This document shows positions 45,133 to 54,051 of a DNA stretch of 64,000 bases, one piece after another. The translations under genes and the position numbers were made by a program. How positions within the stretch are numbered: the stretch's first letter is position 1; each line of letters starts with the position of its first letter. A model generated the notes under the pieces. That model had not been told where the DNA came from, searched no databases, and worked only from the letters and a program-made list of their open reading frames with translations. The stretch spans positions 372,001 through 436,000 of the forward strand of contig JAAHFU020000003.1 in the NCBI GenBank assembly GCA_010672825.2, read 5' to 3'. Source of the DNA: Leptolyngbya sp. SIO1E4. GTDB lineage: Bacteria > Cyanobacteriota > Cyanobacteriia > Phormidesmidales > Phormidesmidaceae.

Positions 45133-45541
45133 CGTGCTTAGACCTCAAAATCTGTACAGTTCATCAAGTCTGAGACATACTGCCCAACAAGGTGTACTTG
45201 TTACGCCACGTTGTGATATCAGTACACCTCAACATTTGCACAGGTTTAGCTTGCCCATTAGTTCCCGACATGAAACATGTCTTAATTATCAACATTCGTT
45301 GAGCAATTCAAACTTTTTCAAGTTTTGGGTCTAGGTCAAAGAAAGGGGCAACGTTGGCGGGTGAGGTTTTTGTCTAGAGCGATCGGTATCGTAAAAAGCA
45401 GAAGTATGGAGCCAGCAGGATATATGAAAGAGTTCATTAGGAACAGTTGAGTTATCAGCCCTGTCTACACATCAATGCGGACTGCGTAAAAAACCGGACT
45501 TGACCTAACGTTAAACCTGTAAAAATACGGGTTGATGAGGC
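45133..45541. other. 409-bp region upstream of gvpA
   Basis: Should hold the gvp promoter. No further gene; no tRNA or terminator recognised. FKBP, on the same strand as gvpA, starts beyond it and ends at its edge. Confidence 0.45.
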
Positions 45542-45880
45542 TTATAGTGAGGCAGCAGGTTGAATGTCAAGCACTTCAATTGTATAGGTGAGCACAGCAT
45601 TAGGCGGAATGTGATCTTTGATGCCAGCTGCTTTATATGCCAGATGAGGGCTAATGGTGACTGTGCGAATACCGCCTTGTTTCATGCCTAAAAGGCTCTG
45701 CTCAATGCCTGGAATAACCACACGACGACCCACAACAATCTGGCCAATAAAGTCTTTTTGAATAGGCTCGCCTTGGCTGAGCCACCCATTTAATCGCACC
45801 GTGACCTGATCGCCTTTTTTGATAGACTGGCCGCTGCCGACGGATTCTGAAATCAGCTTGATGCCGGACTTGATTTTCAT
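45542..45880 (-). CDS. FKBP-type peptidyl-prolyl isomerase-like protein
   Basis: A 112-residue single-domain FKBP: GDQVTVRLNGWLSQGEPIQKDFIGQ, VVGRRVVIPGIEQSLLGMKQGGIRTVTISPHLAYKAAGI, IPPNAVLTYTIEVLDI. The usual Trp of the active site (VIxGW) is replaced by Ile (VIPGIE), and the Tyr/Asp of the pocket is altered (HYxG is NGWL), so isomerase activity may be reduced. No signal peptide. Cytoplasmic folding helper or binding protein. Confidence 0.85.
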   Translation of the reverse strand: MKIKSGIKLISESVGSGQSIKKGDQVTVRLNGWLSQGEPIQKDFIGQIVVGRRVVIPGIEQSLLGMKQGGIRTVTISPHLAYKAAGIKDHIPPNAVLTYTIEVLDIQPAASL

Positions 45881-45938
45881 GGTGGTTGGCGCTCAAGGTT
45901 GCCTCAGACACGTCAGTATGATGGCGGTAAATCAGTCC

Positions 45939-46514
45939 CTACGCGGGGGCTTCTGACAACCTCTGCAATAGAGTTGAGGTATCAATTACGGTGGCATATT
46001 CTCCCTGCATGTTAGCTAAAGAAAGGGCGTGAACAACCTCCGCAGGATGCAGGTTCTGATCGAGATCTGCCTTATCAAAGGTAGCTGTGGCATCTGAGAC
46101 AACGTATGTGTCAAACCCAAGATTACCTGCAACCCTGACCGTTGCTTCAACAGAGTTGTTAGTGATGACCCCTGTCACTACTAAAGTTTGATACCCATAG
46201 GTTCTTAACCACGATTCCAAATCGGTGCCAATAAAGGCACAGTTCACGTGTTTATCAACAATGCGCTCATTAGCCTGAGGAAGCACTGCTTCCTTAAAGT
46301 CACAGCCTTCTTGCCCAGGGCGATAGGTTGACGCTGGCTCAGTAGACAGATGACGGACATGCACAATGGGACGCTGGGTTTTACGCCAAGCAGTCAGGAG
46401 TTGCCCAATATTGGCTTCAGCCTGTGCATTGTTGCGCCGTCCCCAACTGGGATGGTCAATAGCTTTCTGCACATCAATGATGACGAGAACTGCATCTGAC
46501 GGTAAGCATTTCAT
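45939..46514 (-). CDS. Isochorismatase-fold cysteine hydrolase-like protein, catalytic Cys replaced by Ser
   Basis: Start at ATG 46514 (MKCLPSDAVLVIIDVQKAID), with GGAGG 6 bp upstream; the longer frame upstream only shadows the GST gene. 191 residues. Asp of VIIDVQ and Lys of RIVDKHVNCAF are in place. The third residue of the triad, normally Cys in TNxCVExTVR, is Ser here (VITNNSVEATVR). Such Ser-bearing relatives occur, with unclear activity. Lies 38 bp after GST on the same strand, in the TetR regulon described next. Confidence 0.85.
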   Translation of the reverse strand: MKCLPSDAVLVIIDVQKAIDHPSWGRRNNAQAEANIGQLLTAWRKTQRPIVHVRHLSTEPASTYRPGQEGCDFKEAVLPQANERIVDKHVNCAFIGTDLESWLRTYGYQTLVVTGVITNNSVEATVRVAGNLGFDTYVVSDATATFDKADLDQNLHPAEVVHALSLANMQGEYATVIDTSTLLQRLSEAPA

Positions 46515-46552
46515 CTCAACCTCCACGGATAGCAATTGTTTGTCAGCAGTCA

Positions 46553-47263
46553 TCACCTTGGGCGACGCTGCCGCTGGGATAAGAGCGTTATGCGCCGCTG
46601 CCGACGACGGCCCAAAAGCTTTGGCATGACGCGTATCCGCCGTTTGAAATGGCTCCATTCTTCAGAAGTCAGCTCAATTTGTTGCCAACAGGGTCGTGAC
46701 AACAATCTTTTGGACCAGGTATCGAGATTAGGATAGTCAGCTAAGGAAATGCCGAGATCAGGCATTCTACACACCAACGTCCCAGCGACAATTTCGGCCA
46801 GTGTTAACTGTTGACCCGCAAAGTAAACAGAGTCACCCAACAGGTGCTCCAGAAAATTCAGGGTGTTGATAGCCCGCAGCCGAGCATACTCTAACTCTGT
46901 TGATTGCTGGCTTGTTTTACCGTCATGAACCATAAGCTTGAATATCGCTGGGAGTAATTCGTTGAATGTCACCAGTTGCACCATGCGCACCCTTGCCAGC
47001 GGGACTGCACCTGAGGGTAGAAGAGATGGCTTGGGATACTGGGCTTCCAGGTAGTCCAGAATTGCCAGGGATTCAATGACACGAAAATCACCCTCGACTA
47101 AAACCGGTACATGACTAAAAGGATTAACCGCGACAAATTCGGGGCTAAATTGCTCACCGTTGAGATCAACTGGAATTAATTCAAACGGTAATTGTTTCTC
47201 TAGCAAGGCTAACCAAACCGGACGAGCATAAATAGAAGGACGGGCATAGTACAGTTTCAACAT
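46553..47263 (-). CDS. Glutathione S-transferase
   Basis: A 236-residue protein. N-terminal thioredoxin domain MLKLYYARPSIYARPVWLALLEKQLPFELIPVDL, then NPFSHVPVLVEGDFRVIESLAILDYL, with the cis-Pro (VPVL) and the Glu-Ser pair that bind glutathione. A helical C-domain follows (LTLAEIVAGTLVCRMPDLG). An Arg-rich tail is unusual. Detoxifies electrophiles or peroxides. Probably transcribed with the hydrolase downstream under the TetR gene upstream. Confidence 0.92.
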   Translation of the reverse strand: MLKLYYARPSIYARPVWLALLEKQLPFELIPVDLNGEQFSPEFVAVNPFSHVPVLVEGDFRVIESLAILDYLEAQYPKPSLLPSGAVPLARVRMVQLVTFNELLPAIFKLMVHDGKTSQQSTELEYARLRAINTLNFLEHLLGDSVYFAGQQLTLAEIVAGTLVCRMPDLGISLADYPNLDTWSKRLLSRPCWQQIELTSEEWSHFKRRIRVMPKLLGRRRQRRITLLSQRQRRPR

Positions 47264-47291
47264 GGATGCGCGCTCTTAATGGGATAACAGG

Positions 47292-47309
47292 AAAGACCGA
47301 TCGGTCTTT
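47292..47309. promoter_or_regulatory. 18-bp palindromic operator upstream of GST
   Basis: AAAGACCGATCGGTCTTT is a perfect palindrome. It lies 29 bp before the GST start and is identical to the site at 47931-47948. Typical TetR operator. Confidence 0.85.
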
Positions 47310-47324
47310 TTTAGGTCAAAAAAA

Positions 47325-47924
47325 TTAGCCGGGCTTCGATAGCTGTTGCTGAATATAGGCTTTGAGATGACTTAACGCCCGCTCCAAATACGAGGCATCG
47401 CCGTACAGTTTACTGAGCATCACGGCCCCCTCGATGGTGGCAATCAAAATCGTCGTCGTCGTCTCAGCATCTACCGTTGAACGCAATTCGCCTCGCATAA
47501 TCCCTTGATTGATAATGCGTCGGATCAGATTGCGCCATTCGTCCATTGCCCGTTGCGCTCGCGCCCGCAAAGCCGGATGCGTGTCATCGCTTTCCACAGC
47601 TGTATTGAGAATCGGACATCCTCCCTGAATGGGAGAGTCGCTGGCCATTCCTTCGTAAACGCTCAAGAGGGCAATCAGGCGATCGCTAGCGTGGCGTTTG
47701 CCTTTCAAAGCCCCTATGAATGCCTGCTGGATGCGGCCCACTGCAAAATCAAAGGCTTCTAGAGCAAGGTCATCTTTGCTCCGAAAATGATTATAAATGC
47801 CGCCTTTTTGTAAACCTGTCACACGCATGAGATCAGACAGGGAAGCACCTGCATACCCCCGCTGGTTAAACAGGGTCGCTGCTTGCTCAATAATCCGAGC
47901 TTTGGTGTCTTGGGCTTTTGACAT
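47325..47924 (-). CDS. TetR/AcrR family regulator of the GST-hydrolase unit
   Basis: Start at ATG 47924 (MSKAQDTKARIIEQAATLFNQRGYAGASLSDLMRVTGLQKGGIYNHFRSKDDLALEAF), 199 residues. The N-terminal HTH is clear. Two identical perfect 18-bp palindromes flank the gene: one just upstream of its own start, one between it and GST. It therefore most likely represses both itself and GST-hydrolase. The single Cys context (GGCPILN) might sense thiols (inference). Confidence 0.93.
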   Translation of the reverse strand: MSKAQDTKARIIEQAATLFNQRGYAGASLSDLMRVTGLQKGGIYNHFRSKDDLALEAFDFAVGRIQQAFIGALKGKRHASDRLIALLSVYEGMASDSPIQGGCPILNTAVESDDTHPALRARAQRAMDEWRNLIRRIINQGIMRGELRSTVDAETTTTILIATIEGAVMLSKLYGDASYLERALSHLKAYIQQQLSKPG

Positions 47925-47930
47925 TTCAAT

Positions 47931-47948
47931 AAAGACCGATCGGTCTTT
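47931..47948. promoter_or_regulatory. 18-bp palindromic operator upstream of TetR gene
   Basis: AAAGACCGATCGGTCTTT, exact second copy of the site at 47292-47309; 7 bp upstream of the TetR ATG. Strong evidence for autoregulation. Confidence 0.85.
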
Positions 47949-48181
47949 TTGAGGGTAACGAAGCATCCTTGAAAAAACAAGGCGTTGGGTACCGCTTCGA
48001 TGGAAGAAATTCGCAGGATTGCGGCCCTTACGACACCCGACTGATTCAATCAGAGCCTAAGGCTCACAATCGCCTCCGATGCCCCTACCGTACAAACCTG
48101 TACAGAACTTGTAAAAAGATGGGAGATTCAGTACACATGAACTACACTAAAGGAAGCGGGTAGTTAGCTTGTCAAACAGCC

Positions 48182-48565
48182 ATGTCCAGTCTTATCACAA
48201 CCGTTTCTGAGGTATCCTTCGCATCCCCAGTGTGGGAGACCGTACGCTTCCGCCGGGCCAAGGAAAAGAAAGGATGGGCCTTGCTAGGGGTTCCTCAGCA
48301 ATTGTATCCGCTCGTGGCGTTGAGGTTGTTTGAGCTGCGAGCAAAGTTAATTAGCCGTCACGAAGCAGAGGGGTTTACCAGCCTTCTGTTTGAGGCGCCC
48401 CCAACTGTAGCCGCCAAATTGGCTTGTGTTTTCCCCGCCCCGCCTGGATGCGAGGGGCTGAAAGTTTCGGAATCGGGCGATCGCATCTTGTCAGGTAAGG
48501 CAGCCCGATCGGCAAAAGCGATCGCACAACGACCTGATCCTTCAGAATTAGCAGAAGCGGCCTAA
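48182..48565 (+). CDS. Hypothetical protein, 127 aa
   Basis: A 127-residue soluble protein beginning MSSLITTVSEVSFASPVWETVRFRRAKEKKGWALLGVPQQ. It is basic in the first half and has no membrane segment. The end (RSAKAIAQRPDPSELAEAA) looks disordered. No family recognised. Convergent with the AbrB gene (54 bp apart). Translation is plausible but not proven. Confidence 0.45.
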   Translation: MSSLITTVSEVSFASPVWETVRFRRAKEKKGWALLGVPQQLYPLVALRLFELRAKLISRHEAEGFTSLLFEAPPTVAAKLACVFPAPPGCEGLKVSESGDRILSGKAARSAKAIAQRPDPSELAEAA

Positions 48566-48619
48566 CGATAGAAGCCGTCAACAAAAAATGTGGCTCCGCC
48601 AACTTAAGGGCGGTATACA

Positions 48620-49015
48620 TTACCCTTCTGCCCCTTCTTCTTCGTCGCCAAGTTGCTTTAGATGAATATGCTTGCGGCCTAAGGAAATCTCAAATTCATC
48701 CCCAGGTTTGAGACCCATTTGCTGTGTGTAAGTTGAACCGATAAGTAAATTGCCGTTGGACTGCACGGTAATGCGGTAACTAGCACTTCGCCCACCACGG
48801 CCATTGGTGCTTTGCTCACTATCGAGTTGAATACCCTCCGCATCTAAGAGTGCATTCATAAACTTCATCATATTGACCCGCTTCACACCACTTTTTGTAA
48901 TGGTGTAGTACCCACAGGCCTTTGCCTTTTCTTCTTTACTGACGTCATCAAGCTCCTTCACTTTCTGGAGTAGGGCTTGTCCAGTGAGCATTCCAACCTT
49001 TTGCTCTTCGGCCAT
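48620..49015 (-). CDS. cyAbrB family transcriptional regulator (cyAbrB1-like)
   Basis: A 131-residue regulator of the cyanobacterial AbrB family. LTGQALLQKVKELDDVSKEEKAKACGYYTITKSGVKRVNMMKFMNALLDAEGI is the N-terminal part; SYRITVQSNGNLLIGSTYTQQMGLKPGDEFEISLGRKHIHLKQL is the AbrB DNA-binding end. Two paralogues usually exist; the LTGQALLQ and MAEEQKV start points to cyAbrB1 (Sll0359 type). These global proteins influence carbon-nitrogen balance. Paralogue assignment from memory. Confidence 0.88.
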   Translation of the reverse strand: MAEEQKVGMLTGQALLQKVKELDDVSKEEKAKACGYYTITKSGVKRVNMMKFMNALLDAEGIQLDSEQSTNGRGGRSASYRITVQSNGNLLIGSTYTQQMGLKPGDEFEISLGRKHIHLKQLGDEEEGAEG

Positions 49016-49900
49016 TGCTTATAATCTCGCGATTGACAACAGATTAGGATTTTCCAATTAGTCGGTCAAAGCCTATCGACGTTAACTTTAATCCTAATTG
49101 CGGAAATCAGATCTACTCAATTGTGTTTCTTTGCATTAAATTTGATTGTGAAAAAAATAGTCTGCTTGTTTCCACGCTCATGAAAGCGCCCCAGTTGTCT
49201 CGAAAAGCCGCACCCCATGCTGTGAAAAATGAATAGGCAATCTATCCACAGCTTGGGTAGATTTCGGGTGACCTAGAGAGTAGATGCTGCGAAACGATTG
49301 ACCCTGTCTCTAATCTCGGCAAGATGTCGGGTTGGCAAAATGCTGGGTTATCGTGTCTTTCTTTGGCACGATAACCCAGGAGAGTGGTGGCAAACTCAAA
49401 ATTCTTTGGGTCTCTCTGCTTTGCCAGAAGGGTGAATATCACTTTCAAGATGTTGCCTTCAGCGGGCTTCTCGACCCCTTAGAGGCATTAGGCATGGGGC
49501 CTCATTCCACTACTTTGGACGGGGCATCTGTGCTGAAGATTCTGCCCCAAGGCCGACAATCCCTCTGAGGAAAGTGAGTCGTCGGCTATGCTCAGTCTTG
49601 AGGGGATGAAGCCTGAAGTTCACGGACTTGTTGTTCGGTGACTCCGTTAAGTTGAAGGTTATAAAGTGGCTGAATGCTTTTGATTGAGGCAGTCTTTCAA
49701 AGACCAAACCGATGGCTCTGAAGGGGGTGTTTGTCCGCAGTGGGGATGAATCGGCAACACAATACGATCAGCATTTAGGCGCGACGAAGCCAGCGCCAGA
49801 AAAGGGAAGAGCGCAGGATCCAGAAGGCAAAATGGTTACCTCATGATGGCTGGATTCTGACCTCGGGGATTTGCAGAAAACAGAGGGCGGCCAATCAAGG
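49016..49900. other. 885-bp intergenic stretch with a strong inverted repeat
   Basis: Contains a perfect 13-bp inverted repeat CTGGGTTATCGTG/CACGATAACCCAG (49343-49379) with an 11-nt loop and no T tract. Short frames in the area (49242-49448, 49332-49568) have no family match. No tRNA seen. Confidence 0.45.
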
Positions 49901-50344
49901 ATGAAATTGACAAAACGTGGACATTACAGCGTAAAAGCACTCTTAGATTTGAGTCTACAAGCGTCGGGGAGTTTGGCCTCTGTCAATGCGATCGCCCAAC
50001 GCCAGAATTTGCCTGCCCCTTACCTCGAAAAACTACTCATTGAGCTGCGCCGTGCCAATCTCGTAGTTTCGGTGCGGGGAGCCCAGGGTGGCTATCGTTT
50101 AGCAAAATCCCCGGCAGACATCTCGTTAGGAGAAATTTTAGAGGCTGTTGGGGAAACGATTGATCCTCTGCCTCGATATCGTCCGGATTTGGAACAGGCA
50201 GAGGATTGGGTGACGTTCAGCATTTGGAATCGCTTACACGAGAAATTGAAGTCGGCCCTCTACAGTATTTCCTTAGAAGATTTGTATTACGATGCCCGCA
50301 GTTGGCAGGCAGCCCAGGGGGAAAATGCCAGTTTTGTGGTGTAG
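49901..50344 (+). CDS. Rrf2 family transcriptional regulator
   Basis: Start at ATG 49901 (MKLTKRGHYSVKALLDLSLQ). 147 residues: wHTH of the Rrf2 type (SVNAIAQRQNLPAPYLEKLLIELRRANLVVSVRGAQGGYRLAKSPADISLGEILEAV). The three Cys that bind an Fe-S cluster in IscR/NsrR are absent, so it is a cluster-free or other-signal member. Its 3' end overlaps the start of cbiB, so they may be co-transcribed. Confidence 0.9.
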   Translation: MKLTKRGHYSVKALLDLSLQASGSLASVNAIAQRQNLPAPYLEKLLIELRRANLVVSVRGAQGGYRLAKSPADISLGEILEAVGETIDPLPRYRPDLEQAEDWVTFSIWNRLHEKLKSALYSISLEDLYYDARSWQAAQGENASFVV

Positions 50345-51320
50345 TCTGCCAGTTGTAGTGCCCCTGCTGGCGGCGATCGCAGACTTTATCATCGGGGATC
50401 CCTGGCATTGGATTCACCCAGTACAGGTGATGGGTTGGGGCATCCAAGCCTATCAAACGCTGATTTTTAAGTATTTTCAGTCCCCCCGAATGCAGCGTCT
50501 GGCCGGGGTCATGCTGGGGTTAGGGTTACCCGTCTTGAGTGGGGCGATTGCAGGTGGGGTGGTGTCACTGGCAGCACGCTTCTCCCCGCTGCTGGGTGCG
50601 GGCGTTGCGGTTGTAACCCTGGCAAGTTGCTTCGCCGGTCGCAGCCTCCGTCGGGCAGCTGAAGACGTGCTTGCCCCCCTTAGCCAGGGAGACTTACCAG
50701 AGGCTAGAGGGCGCTTAAGCCTTTATGTGGGGCGAGATACCGAAACGCTATCGGAGCCGGAGATCCTGCGAGCGGTCATGGAAACCATCAGCGAGAATGC
50801 CACGGATGGGGTACTTGCGCCGTTGTTTTATGCCTTGCTAGGAACCGCCATCGCCCCTGAGGTTGGGGTTGCCTTTGCGATCGCCTATAAAGCGCTCAGC
50901 ACCCTCGATTCCATGGTGGGCTATCGATCAGCCCCTTATACCTATCTGGGCTGGTTTAGCGCCCGCGCTGAAGACCTTGCCACCTGGATACCTTGCCGTT
51001 TAACCGTGCTGACCATAGCGCTGCTGTCTGGACGACCAGGCTATGTATGGCACACTTGCCAGCAAGATGCGCCTGCCGACCCGAGCCCAAATGCAGGGTG
51101 GAGCGAATGTGCTTACGCGGCTTCGTTGGGGGTGCAGTTAGGGGGGATGAATACCTATCGAGGACAAATCCGCAAGAAGCCTCTGCTGGGTTCTCCTCAC
51201 CGACCAATTGATTGTCCCGTCATTCGTCAAAGCCTGCGGCTGACTCGCTGGGCCTGCGTGATCTGGCTAACGCTAGGGCTAATGGGGCTGGGTTTCCGTT
51301 ATGGCCTAAACTGTGGATAA
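50325..51320 (+). CDS. cbiB: Adenosylcobinamide-phosphate synthase CbiB
   Basis: Start at ATG 50325 (MPVLWCSLPVVVPLLAA), inside the Rrf2 gene's end; an earlier in-frame ATG (50292) is less likely. 331 residues with several membrane helices. ADFIIGDPWHWIHPVQVMG is the hallmark N-terminal segment, then SENATDGVLAPLFYALLG and NTYRGQI. Joins aminopropanol phosphate to cobyric acid in cobalamin synthesis. No cobalamin riboswitch seen upstream. Confidence 0.92.
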   Translation: MPVLWCSLPVVVPLLAAIADFIIGDPWHWIHPVQVMGWGIQAYQTLIFKYFQSPRMQRLAGVMLGLGLPVLSGAIAGGVVSLAARFSPLLGAGVAVVTLASCFAGRSLRRAAEDVLAPLSQGDLPEARGRLSLYVGRDTETLSEPEILRAVMETISENATDGVLAPLFYALLGTAIAPEVGVAFAIAYKALSTLDSMVGYRSAPYTYLGWFSARAEDLATWIPCRLTVLTIALLSGRPGYVWHTCQQDAPADPSPNAGWSECAYAASLGVQLGGMNTYRGQIRKKPLLGSPHRPIDCPVIRQSLRLTRWACVIWLTLGLMGLGFRYGLNCG

Positions 51321-51344
51321 TCCTAATGCGACACAATCGACCTA

Positions 51345-51440
51345 GATAGCGGTATGCAGGCTAATCAAGCACACCCTAGACCCCAAACCCTAGACCCTGT
51401 CTTGACCCAGATGTACTGGACTCAACTGAACAAGGCTATA
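51345..51440 (+). repeat. Dispersed repeat family B, copy
   Basis: Same unit as 29361-29456: AGCGGTATGCAGGCTAATCA start, CCCTAGACCC pair, CTGAACAAGGCTATA end; about 90% identical. Lies between cbiB and pyrR. Confidence 0.85.
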
Positions 51441-51571
51441 CTTCAAGCCATCTGAGGATCTCCTGCCCCCTTTCCAAAAGGGACAGCGATCGCGGGGGAT
51501 CATCAATCTGTAGCTCTACTATTGAGCATGGGTATAACTTCGCTGCAGCGGTGTTCTCTGCTTTAAAAGTC

Positions 51572-52117
51572 ATGGCTAGCTTTGTTGAAATCTTGTCGTC
51601 AGAAGATCTCCGGCGCACGGTTAATCGTCTCGCTTCAGAAATTATCGAACGAGCCAGTGCCTTAGAAAACTTAGTGCTTTTAGGGATTTACACCCGTGGG
51701 GTACCCTTAGCCCATTTACTGGCAGAACAAATTGAGCGCTTAGAAAACTACCCAGTGCCACTAGGAGCCTTGGACATCACCTTCTATCGAGACGATCTCG
51801 ACAGCATTGGCATCCGTACCCCTGCACGCACCGATATCCCCTTCGACTTGTCGGGTAAAACCCTCGTGCTGGTAGATGATGTCATTTATAGCGGGCGCAC
51901 GATTCGCGCAGCATTAAACGCCGTTAACGACTATGGCCGACCTGAAACCATCCGGCTAGCGGTTCTCATCGATCGTGGCCATCGCCAGCTCCCCATTCAT
52001 CCTGACTTTGTGGGCAAAATGCTGCCCACCTCCCGCGAAGAAGCGGTCAAAGTCTTTTTGCAAGACACAGACAGCCAAGACGCGGTGCATCTTCTTCGCA
52101 GCGGGCTGAATGATTGA
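51572..52117 (+). CDS. pyrR: Bifunctional pyr operon regulator/uracil phosphoribosyltransferase PyrR
   Basis: Start at ATG 51572 ([15 protein letters not shown]). 181 residues, the usual PyrR length. Type I PRTase motif [18 protein letters not shown], plus [24 protein letters not shown] and [19 protein letters not shown]. PyrR can act as RNA-binding attenuator protein or as a UPRTase; there are no pyr genes next to it, so the second or a trans role is more likely. Confidence 0.93.
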   Translation: MASFVEILSSEDLRRTVNRLASEIIERASALENLVLLGIYTRGVPLAHLLAEQIERLENYPVPLGALDITFYRDDLDSIGIRTPARTDIPFDLSGKTLVLVDDVIYSGRTIRAALNAVNDYGRPETIRLAVLIDRGHRQLPIHPDFVGKMLPTSREEAVKVFLQDTDSQDAVHLLRSGLND

Positions 52118-52144
52118 GCGTAACGGGTATTTATTTTGCAGGGG

Positions 52145-52339
52145 CTAGTCAGCTAAGGTCTTCCAAAAGTTTAGATTTGCGATCGGAATTTGATCAGGAT
52201 AAATCTGATGGCGCTGTAACTGTGACTCGACAATAAAGATACTGGCTAATGCGGTCATCAGAACCGCAAGCAGGATACCCAAACGAGCCAAGGTTAGGGT
52301 TTGCGCAGACGGAGTGTAGATAGGAGCGTGAGATGACAT
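52145..52339 (-). CDS. Small single-helix membrane protein, 64 aa
   Basis: Start at ATG 52339 (MSSHAPIYTPSAQTLTL) with GGAGGG 6 bp upstream. One helix (LARLGILLAVLMTALASIFIV) then a soluble tail (ESQLQRHQIYPDQIP). Reminiscent of small photosystem subunits or assembly factors in size, but it matches none that I know. Convergent with pyrR. Confidence 0.5.
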   Translation of the reverse strand: MSSHAPIYTPSAQTLTLARLGILLAVLMTALASIFIVESQLQRHQIYPDQIPIANLNFWKTLAD

Positions 52340-52560
52340 GACAATCCCTCCAATCAAAATATCAAACCGCTGCAGAGAAGCCTTGGTTTATAAACGATTC
52401 AATCCATGCCCCGAACGTGCTGTTCACACTCCGGGAAGTTTGCCCGGTTCAGCTCTGTCAGCAGGGAGAACTTACCTAAAACTCTACGGGAAGTTTCTAT
52501 CAGGAACGCATCGTTGCAACAGCCAGGAACAATATTTCACAAAGTGAAACCTAGGTGGCC

Positions 52561-53910
52561 CTAACCAATCAGCAAGTCTTCTTCTGGGTAGCGCACCATA
52601 CTAGGGCTATGGTCACCGACTAGCGCTGCCATAAATAACAGCACGCCAACCCGCCCAACGTACATCGTGCCGATAATCATCAGCTGCGAGGGAATCGATA
52701 AATCAGCCGTAATTCCGGTTGATAAACCCACCGTGGCAAAGGCAGAAACCGCTTCGAAAAATAGGCGCAGAAAGCTAAACTCGGGGTTAAATAACGCCAG
52801 CGAAATCGTCACGCCAATGACAGTGGCACCCGAGCCAACAACGACGCTAATCGCTTTTAGAATGCGCGCCGAAGGGATTTCTCGTCGATAGGCCAGCACT
52901 TCTTCATATCCCCTCAGCACTGTGCGGGTACAGGTGATGAGAATACGGATGGTGGTTGTTTTAATCCCCCCACCGGTGCTGCCGGGGCTTGCCCCAATAA
53001 ACATCAACGCCACCATGAGAAAGAGTGAGGCGTCGTGCATGCTGTTGATATCAATGGAGTTAAAGCCTGCTGTTCGGGCAATTACAGACTGAAACCAGGC
53101 GGCGGTGAGTTTATCGTCCAGGGTCAAGTAGCCTAACGTGGCTGGATTTTGGTATTCCAGATAGAAGAGGGCAATCGTCCCAATCAACAGTAAGGCAATG
53201 GTGGTCGTGGTGACGATTTTGAAATGTAGGGAAAAGCACCCGCGCTCCTGACGTCCTCTCAGGCGATCGCGCACCCACATAAAACTCTCCATAATCACCT
53301 GATAGCCAATGCCCCCGAAGATTACGAGTCCGGTAATCACCAGATTGACCCCGGTAGAGCGGGCATATTGCACCATACTGTCTGGAAAAAGGCTGAACCC
53401 GGCATTATTGAACGCACTAATGCTGTGAAAAATTGAGAGCCACAATCCAAAACCAGTGCCATAGTCCTGCTGCAGCACGGGCATGAGCAAAAATGCCCCT
53501 GTGATCTCAAAAATCAGCGTCATGCTGATGACCGAAATAATCAGCGCCTTCGTCCCAGAGAGTTCTTGAATATCCATAGACTGCTGAATCGCCAGCCGGT
53601 CTTTAAGCCCCAAACGCCGCTTCAAAATCAGCAGCAGTAAGGTTGTGGCCGTCATGTACCCCAACCCACCCACCTGAATCAGCAGCAAGATGATGAATTG
53701 CCCAACGGGTGAAAAGTAGCTGCCCGTGTCCACCACAATCAGCCCAGTGACGCAAACCGCAGAGGTTGCTGTAAAGAGCGCCACGATAGGGTCATTCCAT
53801 TGACCCGAAGTCGTTGCAAAGGGCAACAGCAGCAGGATTGTCCCCACTACAATCAACATTAAAAAACCGGCACAGATCGTGCGCGGCACCGTCATTTCGA
53901 AAAGACCCAT
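52561..53910 (-). CDS. ktrB: TrkH/KtrB family K+ transporter subunit
   Basis: A 449-residue, about 8-10 helix membrane protein. The filter-type repeats: FTATSAVCVTGLIVVDTG (first P-loop), HSISAFNNAGFSLFPDS, FMFIGASPGSTGGGIKTTT and SAFATVGLSTGITADLS carry the Gly filter residues. The VGTILLLLP N-terminus and conserved Gly-rich loop point to KtrB/NtpJ (Na+-dependent K+ uptake). The KtrA partner is not in the window. Confidence 0.9.
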   Translation of the reverse strand: MGLFEMTVPRTICAGFLMLIVVGTILLLLPFATTSGQWNDPIVALFTATSAVCVTGLIVVDTGSYFSPVGQFIILLLIQVGGLGYMTATTLLLLILKRRLGLKDRLAIQQSMDIQELSGTKALIISVISMTLIFEITGAFLLMPVLQQDYGTGFGLWLSIFHSISAFNNAGFSLFPDSMVQYARSTGVNLVITGLVIFGGIGYQVIMESFMWVRDRLRGRQERGCFSLHFKIVTTTTIALLLIGTIALFYLEYQNPATLGYLTLDDKLTAAWFQSVIARTAGFNSIDINSMHDASLFLMVALMFIGASPGSTGGGIKTTTIRILITCTRTVLRGYEEVLAYRREIPSARILKAISVVVGSGATVIGVTISLALFNPEFSFLRLFFEAVSAFATVGLSTGITADLSIPSQLMIIGTMYVGRVGVLLFMAALVGDHSPSMVRYPEEDLLIG

Positions 53911-54051
53911 AGACGCTCACATCAAGGAATACGATCAGGCAGACACTCGCAAACTAACGTGTCTGGTGCTGCCCAGCATAAATATTGCTCCTTATCTTTC
54001 CATGAGTTGCTCCCGACGACTACACTGCCGAAGGAGTCGGGAAACAGTGCC

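Noticed and set aside
46515-46658. Longer start of the hydrolase-like gene
   Set aside because: The extra region lies inside the GST gene's end in another frame; the GGAGG before 46514 marks the start.
49342-49379. Rho-independent terminator
   Set aside because: The stem is perfect, but neither strand has a T tract after it and no gene ends nearby.
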